From contig CAZGWK010000009.1 of the NCBI GenBank assembly GCA_964529285.1, positions 13,704 through 77,703 of the forward strand: a stretch of DNA of 64,000 bases, written 5' to 3'. Below are positions 18,218 through 26,728 of this stretch, in pieces. This stretch comes from SURF-21 sp964529285 (GTDB taxonomy: Bacteria > Actinomycetota > Geothermincolia > Geothermincolales > RBG-13-55-18). A program made the translations under genes and the position numbers. Below the pieces are notes generated by a model. It worked only from the letters and a program-made list of their open reading frames with translations, searched no databases and had not been told where the DNA came from. The stretch's first letter is position 1, and each line of letters opens with the position of its first letter.

Positions 18218-18669
18218 AATCGGCACGCGAGATAATGAGCCCCGACCCAATAAGCGTGGGCCCCGAGACCCCGGTAAAGGAAATTGCGCAGATCATGCTG
18301 GAAAAGCGTATCCGCTGCCTGCCGGTGTTGGACGAGATGGGTTCGCTGCTCGGCGTAGTAGACGAGGAGGACCTCGTCCATCAGGATGCCAAGATACATT
18401 TCCCGACCTTCATACATTTCCTGGACAGTTACATCATGCTGCCCTCTTCACTGAACCGCTTCGAGAAAGAACTGCGGCAGGCGGTCGGCTCCGTGGCGCA
18501 TGATGTTATGGAAAAGGACTATCATGCGGTGGGCCCGCTGGATAGCGTGGAGGATGTCGCGACCCTCATGAACGACAGGGATCTGGAATACGTGCTGGTG
18601 GTCGAGGACAGCAGGCTGCTGGGCCTGATCACCCGGGCAGACATCCTGAAGACACTTGTCGGGGGCTGA
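18214..18669 (+). CDS. Tandem CBS-domain protein
   Basis: A 151-aa protein consisting almost entirely of two CBS domains, which usually sense adenine nucleotides. Domain 1 runs from EIMSPDPISVGPETPV to LGVVDEEDLV, domain 2 from DVMEKDYHAVGPLDSV to LGLITRADILKTL. The GTG at 18214 is preferred: GGGAGG (18199-18204) lies 9 nt upstream, while the alternative TTG at 18205 directly abuts that site. It overlaps nnrD by 4 nt and is 7 bp from alr. What it regulates cannot be read from the sequence. Confidence 0.85.
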   Translation: MKSAREIMSPDPISVGPETPVKEIAQIMLEKRIRCLPVLDEMGSLLGVVDEEDLVHQDAKIHFPTFIHFLDSYIMLPSSLNRFEKELRQAVGSVAHDVMEKDYHAVGPLDSVEDVATLMNDRDLEYVLVVEDSRLLGLITRADILKTLVGG

Positions 18670-18676
18670 GACCTAA

Positions 18677-19810
18677 ATGTCCGAGAACGTTGCCTGGCGC
18701 CCCACGCGGGTCGAGGTGGATCTGGGCTGCATAAGGCACAACGTACGCCTTTACGTGCAGACGGTCGGTCCAACCTGTGAGGTCATGGCGGTGGTCAAGG
18801 CCGATGGCTACGGCCACGGCGCCGCACGGACGGCACGCGCCGCCATCCAGGCTGGGGCGACCCGCCTGGGAGTAGCTCTGGTGGAGGAGGGCGAGGAGTT
18901 GCGCGACGCGGGCATCGATGCACCCATCCACCTGCTTTTCGAACCTCCGACGACCGCGGCGCCGAGAGTGGTTGAGCTGGAATTCATACCAACCATCTAC
19001 AGCCTGGATTACGCGCGCGCTCTCTCGCGGGCATCTTGCTCGAGTGGAAGGAAAACAAGTGTACATATCAAGGTGGATACGGGCATGCACCGGGTGGGGA
19101 CGAGCCCGGATGAGGCCAAAGCCCTTGCGCTGGAGACAGCCGGTATGGACGGGCTTTTTGTGGAGGGGATGTACACCCATCTTGCCAATGCCTCGGTTCC
19201 CGGCGATGCTTTCAGCGTGCGTCAGCTCGAGGTTTTCAACGCGGTTGTAAAAACAGTGCGAGACGCTGGACTCGAGATACCCATGCGCCATGCTGCCGCT
19301 TCGGGAGCGGCGTTATCCTTACCGCAGACCCGCATGGAGATGATCCGCCTGGGTATAGCCATGTACGGCCTGCTCCCGGGCCCTGGATTCAAAAGCCTCC
19401 TCGACCTGCGGCCCGCCCTCTCGCTCAATACGAACATCAGCCGGGTAATCCGCGTGCGTAAAGGAGAGGGTTTGAGCTACGGGCTCACGTACAGGTGTGA
19501 ACGAGATTCCTGGATAGCGGTTCTTCCCATCGGTTATGCGGACGGTCTCGCGCGCGCCCTGTCAAACCGCTGGGAAGTCGTCATAGCGGGCAAACGCTAC
19601 CCGCAAGCGGGCACTATTTGCATGGACTTGTGCATGATCGACCTGGGAGAGGACCTTTACCAAAAAGGCGAGGAGGTAACGCTGATAGGCGGATATGGCA
19701 TGGAAGAAGTGGGTGTGGAGCGCATGGCGGAATTACTGGGGACGATAAATTATGAAGTCGTATGCGACTTGGGCAAACGCGTGCCGCGCGTTTATCGCAA
19801 CGGTTTATAA
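18677..19810 (+). CDS. alr: Alanine racemase
   Basis: A 377-aa PLP enzyme that makes D-alanine for peptidoglycan. The cofactor lysine is in MAVVKADGYGHGA (about residue 40), and the substrate-side region GMHRVGTSPDEA and the MYGLLPGP loop are present. The second-base Tyr lies in GEGLSYGLTYRCER, followed by LPIGYADGL. ICMDLCMIDLGE near the C-terminus matches the family MDQ block with substitutions. It closes an acpS-nnrD-CBS-alr operon of cell-envelope and repair genes. Confidence 0.95.
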   Translation: MSENVAWRPTRVEVDLGCIRHNVRLYVQTVGPTCEVMAVVKADGYGHGAARTARAAIQAGATRLGVALVEEGEELRDAGIDAPIHLLFEPPTTAAPRVVELEFIPTIYSLDYARALSRASCSSGRKTSVHIKVDTGMHRVGTSPDEAKALALETAGMDGLFVEGMYTHLANASVPGDAFSVRQLEVFNAVVKTVRDAGLEIPMRHAAASGAALSLPQTRMEMIRLGIAMYGLLPGPGFKSLLDLRPALSLNTNISRVIRVRKGEGLSYGLTYRCERDSWIAVLPIGYADGLARALSNRWEVVIAGKRYPQAGTICMDLCMIDLGEDLYQKGEEVTLIGGYGMEEVGVERMAELLGTINYEVVCDLGKRVPRVYRNGL

Positions 19811-19926
19811 ACGCATGATGGGGGTATTATCTAAATATGACCGTCATTACGGGAGGATGGGTACGGAGACATCGCAGCAGAAGAGTCTCCTTGGTAGTAC
19901 CGGGAGGCCGTGAAGACGGGTGGTAA

Positions 19927-20466
19927 ATGCCCAATAATGTCCTGGTGACCGGCAGGCCGGGGAGCGGCAAGACGACCCTGGTAGTGAAGTTGCTGCAAAG
20001 ACTCGCAGGGCGTGGGTTCAAGGCAGCCGGCTTCGTTACCGAGGAGATAAGAGAAGGACCTGGCAGGGTCGGTTTCGAGGTGCGAGACCTGGAGGGAAAC
20101 AAAGCGATACTCGCGCATGTGCGGCGCAAGGGAAAGCCCAGGGTAGGGAAGTACGGAGTCGACGTAGAGGCTTTTGAAAGCATAGCATTGAAGGCCTTGG
20201 AGATAGGAAAGAAGGACACTGATCTGCTGGTTGTGGACGAAATAGGCCGCATGGAGTTGTTCTCCTCCCTTTTTCGCTCCACCCTGTTGGAGCTTCTAGA
20301 TCTGCGCGTGCCTCTACTGGCAACCGTACAAGCCCGCGACGATGATTTCACCAGGGACATAATATCCAGGCAAGACGCGGTTGTTTACCGCTTAAACGAC
20401 ATGGAAAGAGGGGAATTACTGGAGGTGGTTGATGGGTATGTTCGCAGGATCTTGACGGATAATTGA
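19927..20466 (+). CDS. THEP1-family nucleoside-triphosphatase
   Basis: A 179-aa P-loop NTPase. Walker A is VTGRPGSGKTTLV at the N-terminus, and Walker B is LLVVDEIGRMELFS. GFVTEEIREGPGRVGFEV and YGVDVEAFE are typical of the THEP1 family, known from archaea, Aquifex and Thermotoga as a broad-specificity NTP/NDP phosphatase. The biological role of the family is not settled. It lies 32 bp upstream of a small zinc-binding protein gene on the same strand. Confidence 0.85.
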   Translation: MPNNVLVTGRPGSGKTTLVVKLLQRLAGRGFKAAGFVTEEIREGPGRVGFEVRDLEGNKAILAHVRRKGKPRVGKYGVDVEAFESIALKALEIGKKDTDLLVVDEIGRMELFSSLFRSTLLELLDLRVPLLATVQARDDDFTRDIISRQDAVVYRLNDMERGELLEVVDGYVRRILTDN

Positions 20467-20498
20467 GTTTCCGGAGAGCCTGAAGGAGGAATAGAATT

Positions 20499-20918
20499 AT
20501 GAAGATATGTCCTTCCTGTTATGCCGTTTGTGTTGACCAGAAATGGGACTTCGACGAAGACGCCAGGGCCAAGGCGATGAAGGGAAACGGTTGGCAGAAA
20601 CAGCTTTGCCCCGGCTGCGAGAGGGTGGCAAAGGGTCAGGTTGACGGCGTTGTATATCTCAGGGGGGACTTCCTCAATACACACAGGGAGGAGGCTAAGA
20701 ACCTCATCCGCAGCGTGGCACAGAAGAAACTGCACAAGAACATCGCCGCCCGCATATACCATATCGAAGAGAACAAGGACGAGATCGTCATAGAGACCAC
20801 CGACCGCGTACTGGCCGAGCGGTTGGGAAAGGAGTTCGAGAAAGCTTACTCCGGCCACCTTGACATACAGTGGCAGCATCATTCCGATTTCGCCCGCGTA
20901 TACTGGACCCGGGACTAG
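20499..20918 (+). CDS. Small zinc-binding protein, BCAM0308-like
   Basis: A 139-aa protein of unknown function. Two Cys pairs, CPSC near residue 4 and CPGC near residue 42, with other cysteines nearby, suggest a zinc ribbon. The C-terminal half (EAKNLIRSVAQKKLHKNIAAR then IETTDRVLAERLGKEFEKAY) resembles the NMD3-like/BCAM0308 proteins found in many bacteria, which may bind RNA; that link is from memory, not a search. AAGGAGGAAT precedes the ATG. It is followed 8 bp later by a 71-bp palindromic element that may serve as its terminator. Confidence 0.65.
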   Translation: MKICPSCYAVCVDQKWDFDEDARAKAMKGNGWQKQLCPGCERVAKGQVDGVVYLRGDFLNTHREEAKNLIRSVAQKKLHKNIAARIYHIEENKDEIVIETTDRVLAERLGKEFEKAYSGHLDIQWQHHSDFARVYWTRD

Positions 20919-20925
20919 GCGTATC

Positions 20926-20996
20926 GGGGTCAGATCTTTATTCTTGAATAGTCTTCCAATATCTGGTTGTGAATTCAGAAATAAAGATTTGACCCC
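20926..20996. repeat. 71-bp miniature element with GGGGTCA ends
   Basis: The left arm GGGGTCAGATCTTTATTCT (20926-20944) and the right arm AGAAATAAAGATTTGACCCC (20977-20996) are near-perfect inverted repeats with one substitution and one insertion. The AT-rich centre differs from the surrounding GC-rich DNA. Very similar GGGGTCAGATCTTTATT ends flank REP-associated Y1 transposase genes in many genomes, so this is probably a non-autonomous relative; no transposase gene is in the window. Confidence 0.7.
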
Positions 20997-21056
20997 CTGT
21001 TTTCTGAGCTATAATGTTGGCGCGGGCCCCGGCTGCATAAGAATCAGCAAGGAGGA

Positions 21057-22535
21057 ATGTTGAGCGCGCTGCCCAAGAGTTTAAGCCTCGAGGATATCAG
21101 GCACTCGGACCCATTCCTGGGCTCGCTTCTTCCACATCTTGCTTCCCTGGAGCAGGGTGAGGTCTATATGGTAGGCGGTTATTTGAGGGATTACTTCCTG
21201 GGTGAGGTACCGGAGGATATAGATTTTATCACCTCCGCAGACCCGGAAGCCGTAGCGATGGAGGTAGCCTCGCGATGGGAGGGAAAGGGTTTCTCTCTCC
21301 ACAAGGAAGAGAGGACCCACCGGGTGGTGGTAGAAAAGGGGGACGGCAGGCGTACCATCGATTTATCCCCCATCAAGGGCATGAGCGTGGAGGAGGACCT
21401 CTCTTACCGGGACTTCACCATAAACGCCATGGCGGTCGAAGTCGACAGGCTGGTAAACGAGGAATTGCGGCTGCCGCGCGACCTGATCGACAAGTATTAT
21501 GGATGGCGCGACCTCTCAAGAGGTATCCTGCGGGAGTGCTCCAACGAGTCCTTTCTCATGGACCCGGTGCGGCTGGTCAGGGCGTTGCGTTTCCGCCACA
21601 TGCTGGGCCTGGAATACGAGGAACGCACCTTGAACCATATGAAAAAGTACGCCCCTCTCATCACCAAGGTTCCGGGAGAGCGAATAACCGTGGAGTTGAT
21701 GGAGACCCTGATCTCACCCGATACTTCCCGCATGTTCGCTGAACTGGAGGAGAACGGCCTGATGCAATACGTGTTCCCAAAGCTTACGGATACGGTGGGC
21801 CTGGAGCAGAACGCATACCATCACCTGGACGTCTGGTCGCATACCCTGCTGACCCTTGAGGAACTCGATCGCCTGCTCGGCGACGCCGGCGAGGCCTTTC
21901 CGCGTTATGGCCAGAGGATCGCCGAGTCCATGCAGCAGACCCTGCAGGACCTGCAACCTCGCAGCTCCTTCCTGCGTCTCGCCGCTCTCTATCACGATGT
22001 GGGCAAGGCGGCCACGCGGACCCGCGATTCCTCGGGGCGCATCCATTTTTACTCTCACCAGCGGTACAGCCAGGATGCCGTGCGGGAACTCGCCGAGCGC
22101 TTGTGCCTCTCCCGCAAGGCGAGCGACTACTTGATCAAAACGGTGGGAAAACACATGGATATCGGCCTTGCCGCCTCGGAGCGTATTTCGGATCGGCAGA
22201 TCAGGAAGATCGTTGCCAGGCTGGGAGACGAACTGGTCGATGTGGTCTTGCTCTCGACGGCGGACCGTTATGCCACGCGCGGGCCCCTGTCCACCCCCGA
22301 GGGGCTAGAGGAATACGTAGCCTTATGCAACCGGCTGCTGGAAGCGTACTGGCACGAAAAAGACGTACCTCCCCTCATTGGCGGCCGCGATCTGATGGAG
22401 GAGCTGCACCTTCCCGAAGGCCCGGCCATCGGTGAGATACTCAAAGAAGTGCGTATCGCGCAGTTGGAAGGAGCGCTTAGGGGCAGGGAAGATGCCCTCA
22501 GGTTCGCCGGCGACCTTATCCGCTTTAGCGAATAA
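21057..22535 (+). CDS. cca: CCA-adding/poly(A) polymerase-family tRNA nucleotidyltransferase with HD domain
   Basis: A 492-aa class II nucleotidyltransferase. The head domain has MVGGYLRDYFLGEVPEDIDF with the catalytic Asp pair, then RDFTINAMAVEV, and the neck has LVRALRFRHMLGLEYEE. An HD domain (about 255-370) includes YHHLDVWSHTLL and LYHDVGK, as in the HD-containing CCA enzymes with added phosphohydrolase activity. GGAGG (21051-21055) is only 1 nt from the ATG at 21057; a TTG at 21060 may be the true start. Poly(A) polymerase cannot be excluded without alignment of the nucleotide-selecting residues. Confidence 0.88.
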   Translation: MLSALPKSLSLEDIRHSDPFLGSLLPHLASLEQGEVYMVGGYLRDYFLGEVPEDIDFITSADPEAVAMEVASRWEGKGFSLHKEERTHRVVVEKGDGRRTIDLSPIKGMSVEEDLSYRDFTINAMAVEVDRLVNEELRLPRDLIDKYYGWRDLSRGILRECSNESFLMDPVRLVRALRFRHMLGLEYEERTLNHMKKYAPLITKVPGERITVELMETLISPDTSRMFAELEENGLMQYVFPKLTDTVGLEQNAYHHLDVWSHTLLTLEELDRLLGDAGEAFPRYGQRIAESMQQTLQDLQPRSSFLRLAALYHDVGKAATRTRDSSGRIHFYSHQRYSQDAVRELAERLCLSRKASDYLIKTVGKHMDIGLAASERISDRQIRKIVARLGDELVDVVLLSTADRYATRGPLSTPEGLEEYVALCNRLLEAYWHEKDVPPLIGGRDLMEELHLPEGPAIGEILKEVRIAQLEGALRGREDALRFAGDLIRFSE

Positions 22536-22629
22536 TGGATAGCGGGATCGCCGCGGTCGAGCTTGCAGTGGGCGGGAGCAGGACGGGGGCGAGGGGTCAT
22601 TCGCCAGTGTCGGCAAGAAGGGAGGAGAC

Positions 22630-23577
22630 ATGGCCTTTCATATAGACGGGGTCAAGGTAGGGCACGCTCACGACGGGACAGGCCTTACCGGTTGTACGGT
22701 CGTCTTGCTGCCGCACGATACCAGGGGGGGCGTGGACGTGCGCGGCGGAGCGCCGGGGACCCGCGAGACCGACCTGCTCAACCCGGTGAACCTGGTCGAG
22801 GAAGTGCATGCTTTTGTCCTCTCCGGGGGAAGCGCATTCGGTATAGCCTCGACCATTGGCGTCGTACGTTATCTCGAGGAGAACGGCATCGGCTTCGATA
22901 CCGGTGTAGTGCGCATACCCATCGTACCCGCGGGGGTTATCTTCGATCTGGGCGTGGGGGACCCATCGGCGCGTCCGGACGCGGATATGGGTTATCGCGC
23001 CTGTCTGGACGCCAGCGCCGATATAACCCGGCAAGGCAACCTGGGCGCGGGTATGGGAGCTACCGTCGGGATGCTGTTCGGCCCCGCGAACTGCACCAAG
23101 AGCGGCCTGGGAACAGCCTGGTTCGAGGCGGGCGAGCTGAAGATATTCGCGCTGGTGGTAGTGAACGCCTTCGGCGACGTGGTTGACGAGAAGGGAGACG
23201 TGATCGCAGGAGCTCGCCTTCCCGAAGGCGGCTTTGCCTGCACGGAGGCGTGTATAGAGAGCATGCTCGGCGCGGGGAGCGAGCAGCCGCCACTCGGCAA
23301 TACAACCCTGGGCGTGATCGTGACCAACGCCAGGTTGTCGAAGACCGACGTGAACTGGGTGGCGCAAAGGGGGCATAACGGCTTCGCCCGGGCCATATCG
23401 CCCTGCCATACCAAGCTGGACGGTGACCTGATATTCGCGGCAGCAACTGGAAAGGTGGATGCCGCGGCGGATATGGTTGGCATAGTGGGCTCGGTGATCA
23501 TGGCGCAGGCGGTGCGCAACGCTGCGCTGCATGCCGCATCGGTGGCAGGTATACCGTCATACGCGTCTCTGCGTTGA
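22630..23577 (+). CDS. P1-family aminopeptidase/hydrolase (DmpA-like)
   Basis: A 315-aa N-terminal-nucleophile hydrolase of peptidase family P1, whose members cleave themselves into two chains. The predicted self-cleavage is in LGNTTLGVIVTNA (about residue 223), between Asn and the first Thr, which would become the nucleophile. Other family segments are HAFVLSGGSAFGIAS, NLGAGMGATVGM and GHNGFARAISP. Known members are L-aminopeptidase D-Ala-esterase and beta-peptidyl aminopeptidases; the physiological substrate is unknown here. GGGAGGAG precedes the ATG. The stop overlaps the upstream edge of the decayed nitroreductase gene. Confidence 0.85.
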   Translation: MAFHIDGVKVGHAHDGTGLTGCTVVLLPHDTRGGVDVRGGAPGTRETDLLNPVNLVEEVHAFVLSGGSAFGIASTIGVVRYLEENGIGFDTGVVRIPIVPAGVIFDLGVGDPSARPDADMGYRACLDASADITRQGNLGAGMGATVGMLFGPANCTKSGLGTAWFEAGELKIFALVVVNAFGDVVDEKGDVIAGARLPEGGFACTEACIESMLGAGSEQPPLGNTTLGVIVTNARLSKTDVNWVAQRGHNGFARAISPCHTKLDGDLIFAAATGKVDAAADMVGIVGSVIMAQAVRNAALHAASVAGIPSYASLR

Positions 23578-23588
23578 GGGGTAAGGGC

Positions 23589-23857
23589 ATGGACGTATTC
23601 GAGGCCCTGGAGAAGAGGCACAGCGTACGCTCTTTCGACCGCGCTAAAGACATGCCGGACGAGTTGGTGGAAGAGCTTCTGCGTTTTGCCTGCCAGGCTC
23701 CTTCCGTGGGTAACGTGCGACCGTGGCGATTCATCTTAGTCAGGGATAAGGGTATAAAGACCTCCGTCCCATGGCGCTCATCCCCGTAGGGTATGCCACC
23801 GGCGAGGAACAGCAGCCCCGCAAGATGGCCTGCAAACGGCTCACGACCTATCTCTGA
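23589..23857 (+). pseudogene. Nitroreductase remnant with internal deletion
   Basis: The first 66 codons read MDVFEALEKRHSVRSF and then QAPSVGNVRPWRFILV, the FMN-binding N-terminus of nitroreductases. After codon 60 or so the frame is lost. The family C-terminus resumes in another frame at 23771 (MALIPVGYATGEEQQPRK, stop 23855-23857). Roughly 80 internal residues are missing relative to a typical 170-aa family member, so the gene is very likely dead. The first frame stops at 23787-23789. An assembly deletion is the alternative explanation. Confidence 0.8.
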
Positions 23858-23948
23858 ACGGGCATCTTTGCGCATTACTTGACATACTTCGTTGCCCGCA
23901 TGAGCTGCTTGCGCTTAAAATGAAGATGAAGAAAGGATGGTGTGAGAG

Positions 23949-24185
23949 ATGCCCTTTTATGAATATAGATGTGAGGATTGCGGGGAAAAGTTCGAATATT
24001 TCGCCCGCAACACCGAAGATGAAGCGGAATGCTGCACCGCCTGCGGCAGGAACAGGATAAAAAAGCTCCTGTCCAGCTTCGGTTTCAAAAGCGGTTCCGC
24101 AGCGGCTGGTGATCTACGCTCCTCGGCAGGCTCTTCTGCATGCGGTTCCTGCTCCGCATCGAGCTGCAGTGGATGCTCCAATTAG
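23949..24185 (+). CDS. FmdB-family zinc ribbon protein
   Basis: A 78-aa protein beginning MPFYEYRCEDCGEKFE with a second pair CTACG, the CxxC...CxxC zinc ribbon of the FmdB family. The tail is rich in Ser, Gly and Cys (GSCSASSCSGCSN), which is common in this family. Function is unknown; the founding member was described as a regulator of formamidase/amidase genes. It lies 8 bp upstream of the uracil-DNA glycosylase gene. Confidence 0.88.
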   Translation: MPFYEYRCEDCGEKFEYFARNTEDEAECCTACGRNRIKKLLSSFGFKSGSAAAGDLRSSAGSSACGSCSASSCSGCSN

Positions 24186-24193
24186 GGGACGAG

Positions 24194-24850
24194 ATGGCAG
24201 AAGCGTGGGAAAAAGCTACCAGCATGGCCGAGCTATACGAGGCCATAAAGGAGTGCCGCCGCTGTTCACTTCATGAAACCCGCACGAATCTTGTCATAGG
24301 CATGGGGGACGAGAACGCGGAGATCATGTTCGTGGGAGAAGCTCCCGGTTACCACGAGGACAAACAGGGCATGCCCTTCGTGGGGCCAGCGGGTCAGTTC
24401 CTCGACCAGCTACTGGATTCCATCGGTTTGCGCCGTTCACAGGTGTATATTGCAAATACCCTCAAATGCAGGCCGCCGGACAACCGAGACCCCCAGCAGC
24501 AGGAGCTGGAAGCATGTACTCCGTTTCTGTTCAAGCAGGTTGAGATAATCAAGCCGCGCATCATCTGTACCCTCGGCAATCATGCCACCAAGACGCTTCT
24601 TTCCACGAGCACCGGGATAACCAAGCTGCGGGGAAAGTTGATCCGTAAAGGCGGGCTCGCTTACGTGCCGCTACTTCACCCCGCCGCCGCATTACACAAA
24701 CCGCCCCTCAAGACCACCCTCATAGAGGACTTCCAGAGACTGCAGGGGCACCTCGAATCGGAACGGGTGCGCTGGGAGGAGGAAGGGGTGACCGCGGTTG
24801 AGACGGCAGCCGAGGTGGAGGCGGAGCCCGAGCAGATGGGCCTCTTCTGA
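24194..24850 (+). CDS. Type-4 uracil-DNA glycosylase (Fe-S)
   Basis: A 218-aa base-excision repair enzyme removing uracil from DNA. It has the family 4 motif GEAPGYHEDKQGMPFVGPAGQ and the second motif LLHPAAAL. The four iron-sulfur ligands can be placed as CRRC (near residue 17), C in NTLKCRPP and C in LEACTPF. The ATG at 24194 is chosen because GGGGA lies just upstream and the family start follows; an earlier in-frame ATG at 24140 would overlap fmdB. The C-terminal tail is acidic and variable, ending in QMGLF, which resembles a short sliding-clamp-binding peptide. Confidence 0.9.
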   Translation: MAEAWEKATSMAELYEAIKECRRCSLHETRTNLVIGMGDENAEIMFVGEAPGYHEDKQGMPFVGPAGQFLDQLLDSIGLRRSQVYIANTLKCRPPDNRDPQQQELEACTPFLFKQVEIIKPRIICTLGNHATKTLLSTSTGITKLRGKLIRKGGLAYVPLLHPAAALHKPPLKTTLIEDFQRLQGHLESERVRWEEEGVTAVETAAEVEAEPEQMGLF

Positions 24851-24997
24851 TATCCACGGCGTTTGCCTGTCATTATCTCTTCAGGGTATCCGTACGGGGA
24901 ATGCACGCTCGGCGTCGGTATGGCAAGAATCGAGTATAGGACCTCTCCGCGGCGCTTCATGCGATGCGCGCTGTTCGACTAATATTATGGAGATGGA

Positions 24998-25528
24998 ATG
25001 GATGGCGGTACCGGAGGGATTGAGTTAGTGGGCGCAGAAGAGGCTGGCTGGGGTTTCCGGACAAAAAGTGCCGCAGAGACTTTTGCATTGGGCCTGGCCC
25101 TTGCGGACCTGCTGAGCCCGGGGGACGTGGTGCTTCTGGCTGGTGAGCTGGGTACGGGAAAGACCAGTTTCGCACAGGGCATCGCGCGTGGCATGGGGAT
25201 CGCCGAGCAGGTGACCAGTCCGACATTTACCCTGATGCGAGAATATCAAGGCAGGATGCCGCTGTATCATATTGACGCTTACCGCATGGATGGACCGCTG
25301 GACCTATACGATATCGGAGTGGATGAATACATGGAAGGTGAGGCGGTACTCGTGGTGGAATGGGGCGAGCGTGTGCGCGATTTCTTCGGCAGCGATTATC
25401 TCGAGGTAAGATTGGGCTTCGCGGACGGCGAAGATGAGCGACAGGTTTGTTTCCTGCCACATGGAGGCACGTGGCAACGTCGGCTGCAAGGGATGCAAGC
25501 AGGGGGAGACAGGCATGCGCAGAGATGA
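24998..25528 (+). CDS. tsaE: tRNA t6A biosynthesis ATPase TsaE
   Basis: A 176-aa P-loop ATPase that works with TsaB and TsaD in making N6-threonylcarbamoyladenosine at tRNA position 37. Walker A is GELGTGKTSFAQGIA, followed by the family block VTSPTFTLMREYQG, LYHIDAYRM and VVEWGER. The start could be ATG 24998 or GTG 25028. The 3' end overlaps tsaB by 14 nt. The last 25 residues beyond the core are not conserved and arise from that overlap. Confidence 0.92.
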   Translation: MDGGTGGIELVGAEEAGWGFRTKSAAETFALGLALADLLSPGDVVLLAGELGTGKTSFAQGIARGMGIAEQVTSPTFTLMREYQGRMPLYHIDAYRMDGPLDLYDIGVDEYMEGEAVLVVEWGERVRDFFGSDYLEVRLGFADGEDERQVCFLPHGGTWQRRLQGMQAGGDRHAQR

Positions 25529-26231
25529 TACCTGGCTCCTTGGGCTGGACCTCTCTACGCCGCGAGGGATACTCGTCCTCGCAGGGGAGGGGGGGAGCTT
25601 CCACCGCGAGATCGCGGGCGATGCGCGCGTATCCCGCCTTTTCCCCGCGGTGGCGGAAGTCATGTCCGATGCCGGGATCGGCCCGCGTGAAGTCGGCCTG
25701 ATAGGTGTGGGAAGGGGGCCGGGCTCCTTCACCGGGGTGCGGGTGGCGGTAACCGCCGCAAAGATCATGGCCGCGGTCCTCGACTTGCCCGTTGTCGCTC
25801 CGGATACCCTGATGGTCACGGCGGCCGGGGCGGGTGAAGAGGGAAAGGCGGTATTCGCCGCATTGGATGCCAGGAGAGGAGAGGTGTACTATGCCCTCTA
25901 CCGCTTCTATGACGGATATCCCGCGGCGTTGATGGAACCTTGCGTAGCTTCCCCCGAAGCCGCGGCCGCATCTCTCTCACGCTGGATAGAGGGGGAAGTC
26001 GCCGGGGCCATCGGGGTGGGAAGCGGAATAGACGCTTATCCTTATGCGTGGCCCGCAGGCGTGGAGATGATAGCAGGAGGCGGACCGGAACCGGCGGGGC
26101 TGGCACGGCTGTGCCGCCTGGCTGCGGCAAGAGAGGAGCTATGCGACCCGTATATGCTCCTCCCGCTTTACCTGAGACGCCCCGATGCAAGCCGGGGTTA
26201 CGGCGGCGTCAAGGGGGGAGGCCAATGCTGA
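25515..26231 (+). CDS. tsaB: tRNA t6A biosynthesis protein TsaB
   Basis: A 238-aa ASKHA-fold protein, the scaffold partner of TsaD. The N-terminal strand LLGLDLSTPRGILVL and the block GVGRGPGSFTGVRVAVTAAK are diagnostic. ATG 25515 is chosen because GGGGGAG lies about 8 nt upstream and the family start follows. It overlaps tsaE by 14 nt and rimI by 7 nt, so the four genes tsaE-tsaB-rimI-tsaD are a tightly coupled operon. Confidence 0.92.
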   Translation: MRRDDTWLLGLDLSTPRGILVLAGEGGSFHREIAGDARVSRLFPAVAEVMSDAGIGPREVGLIGVGRGPGSFTGVRVAVTAAKIMAAVLDLPVVAPDTLMVTAAGAGEEGKAVFAALDARRGEVYYALYRFYDGYPAALMEPCVASPEAAAASLSRWIEGEVAGAIGVGSGIDAYPYAWPAGVEMIAGGGPEPAGLARLCRLAAAREELCDPYMLLPLYLRRPDASRGYGGVKGGGQC

Positions 26232-26728
26232 GCATCGAGCGCATGACCGGAGACGACCTGGAAGAGGTCATGGAGCTGGAGAAAGCCTCGTTCGCCAGTC
26301 CCTGGACGCGAGGCATGTACTTGCACGAGTTGGAGAAAATGGAGGGTTGCTATCTTACCGCAAGATCACATGGAATGCTGGTCGGGTATGGAGGCGTGCT
26401 CCTGATCCTCGACGAAGCTCACGTCATGACGCTGACGGTTCGGGAAGGACTGCGGCGCCGCGGCCTGGGAGCCAGGCTTCTCCTGGAGCTCATCCGGATT
26501 TCCGAGGAAATGGGTGCGCGTTTCTTCACGCTGGAAGTGAGAAGATCCAACCGGGCCGCCATCGAGCTCTATTCCAAGTTCGGCTTTCAGATCATGGGAG
26601 AGCGCAAGCATTATTACCTGGACAACCTGGAGAACGCCCTGATCATGTGGACGGAAGATATTACATCCGCGGAGTACCGCTGGCTTCTGGACGACATGTG
26701 GAGGAGGTACGGCGATGTTGGCTCCTGA
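26225..26728 (+). CDS. rimI: Ribosomal protein S18 alanine N-acetyltransferase
   Basis: A 167-aa GNAT acetyltransferase. The acetyl-CoA loop is LRRRGLGARLL, preceded by the strand MTLTVREG, and the C-terminal block EVRRSNRAAIELYSKFGFQIMGERKHYY is typical of RimI. It acetylates the N-terminus of S18 in model bacteria. ATG 26225 overlaps the tsaB end; its own 3' end overlaps tsaD by 14 nt. The tail of about 20 residues after the GNAT fold is specific to this protein. Confidence 0.9.
   Translation: MLSIERMTGDDLEEVMELEKASFASPWTRGMYLHELEKMEGCYLTARSHGMLVGYGGVLLILDEAHVMTLTVREGLRRRGLGARLLLELIRISEEMGARFFTLEVRRSNRAAIELYSKFGFQIMGERKHYYLDNLENALIMWTEDITSAEYRWLLDDMWRRYGDVGS

Noticed and set aside
23879..23930. 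Promoter TTGACA...TAAAAT before fmdB
   Set aside because: The two boxes are about 31 nt apart, too far for a sigma-70-type promoter.
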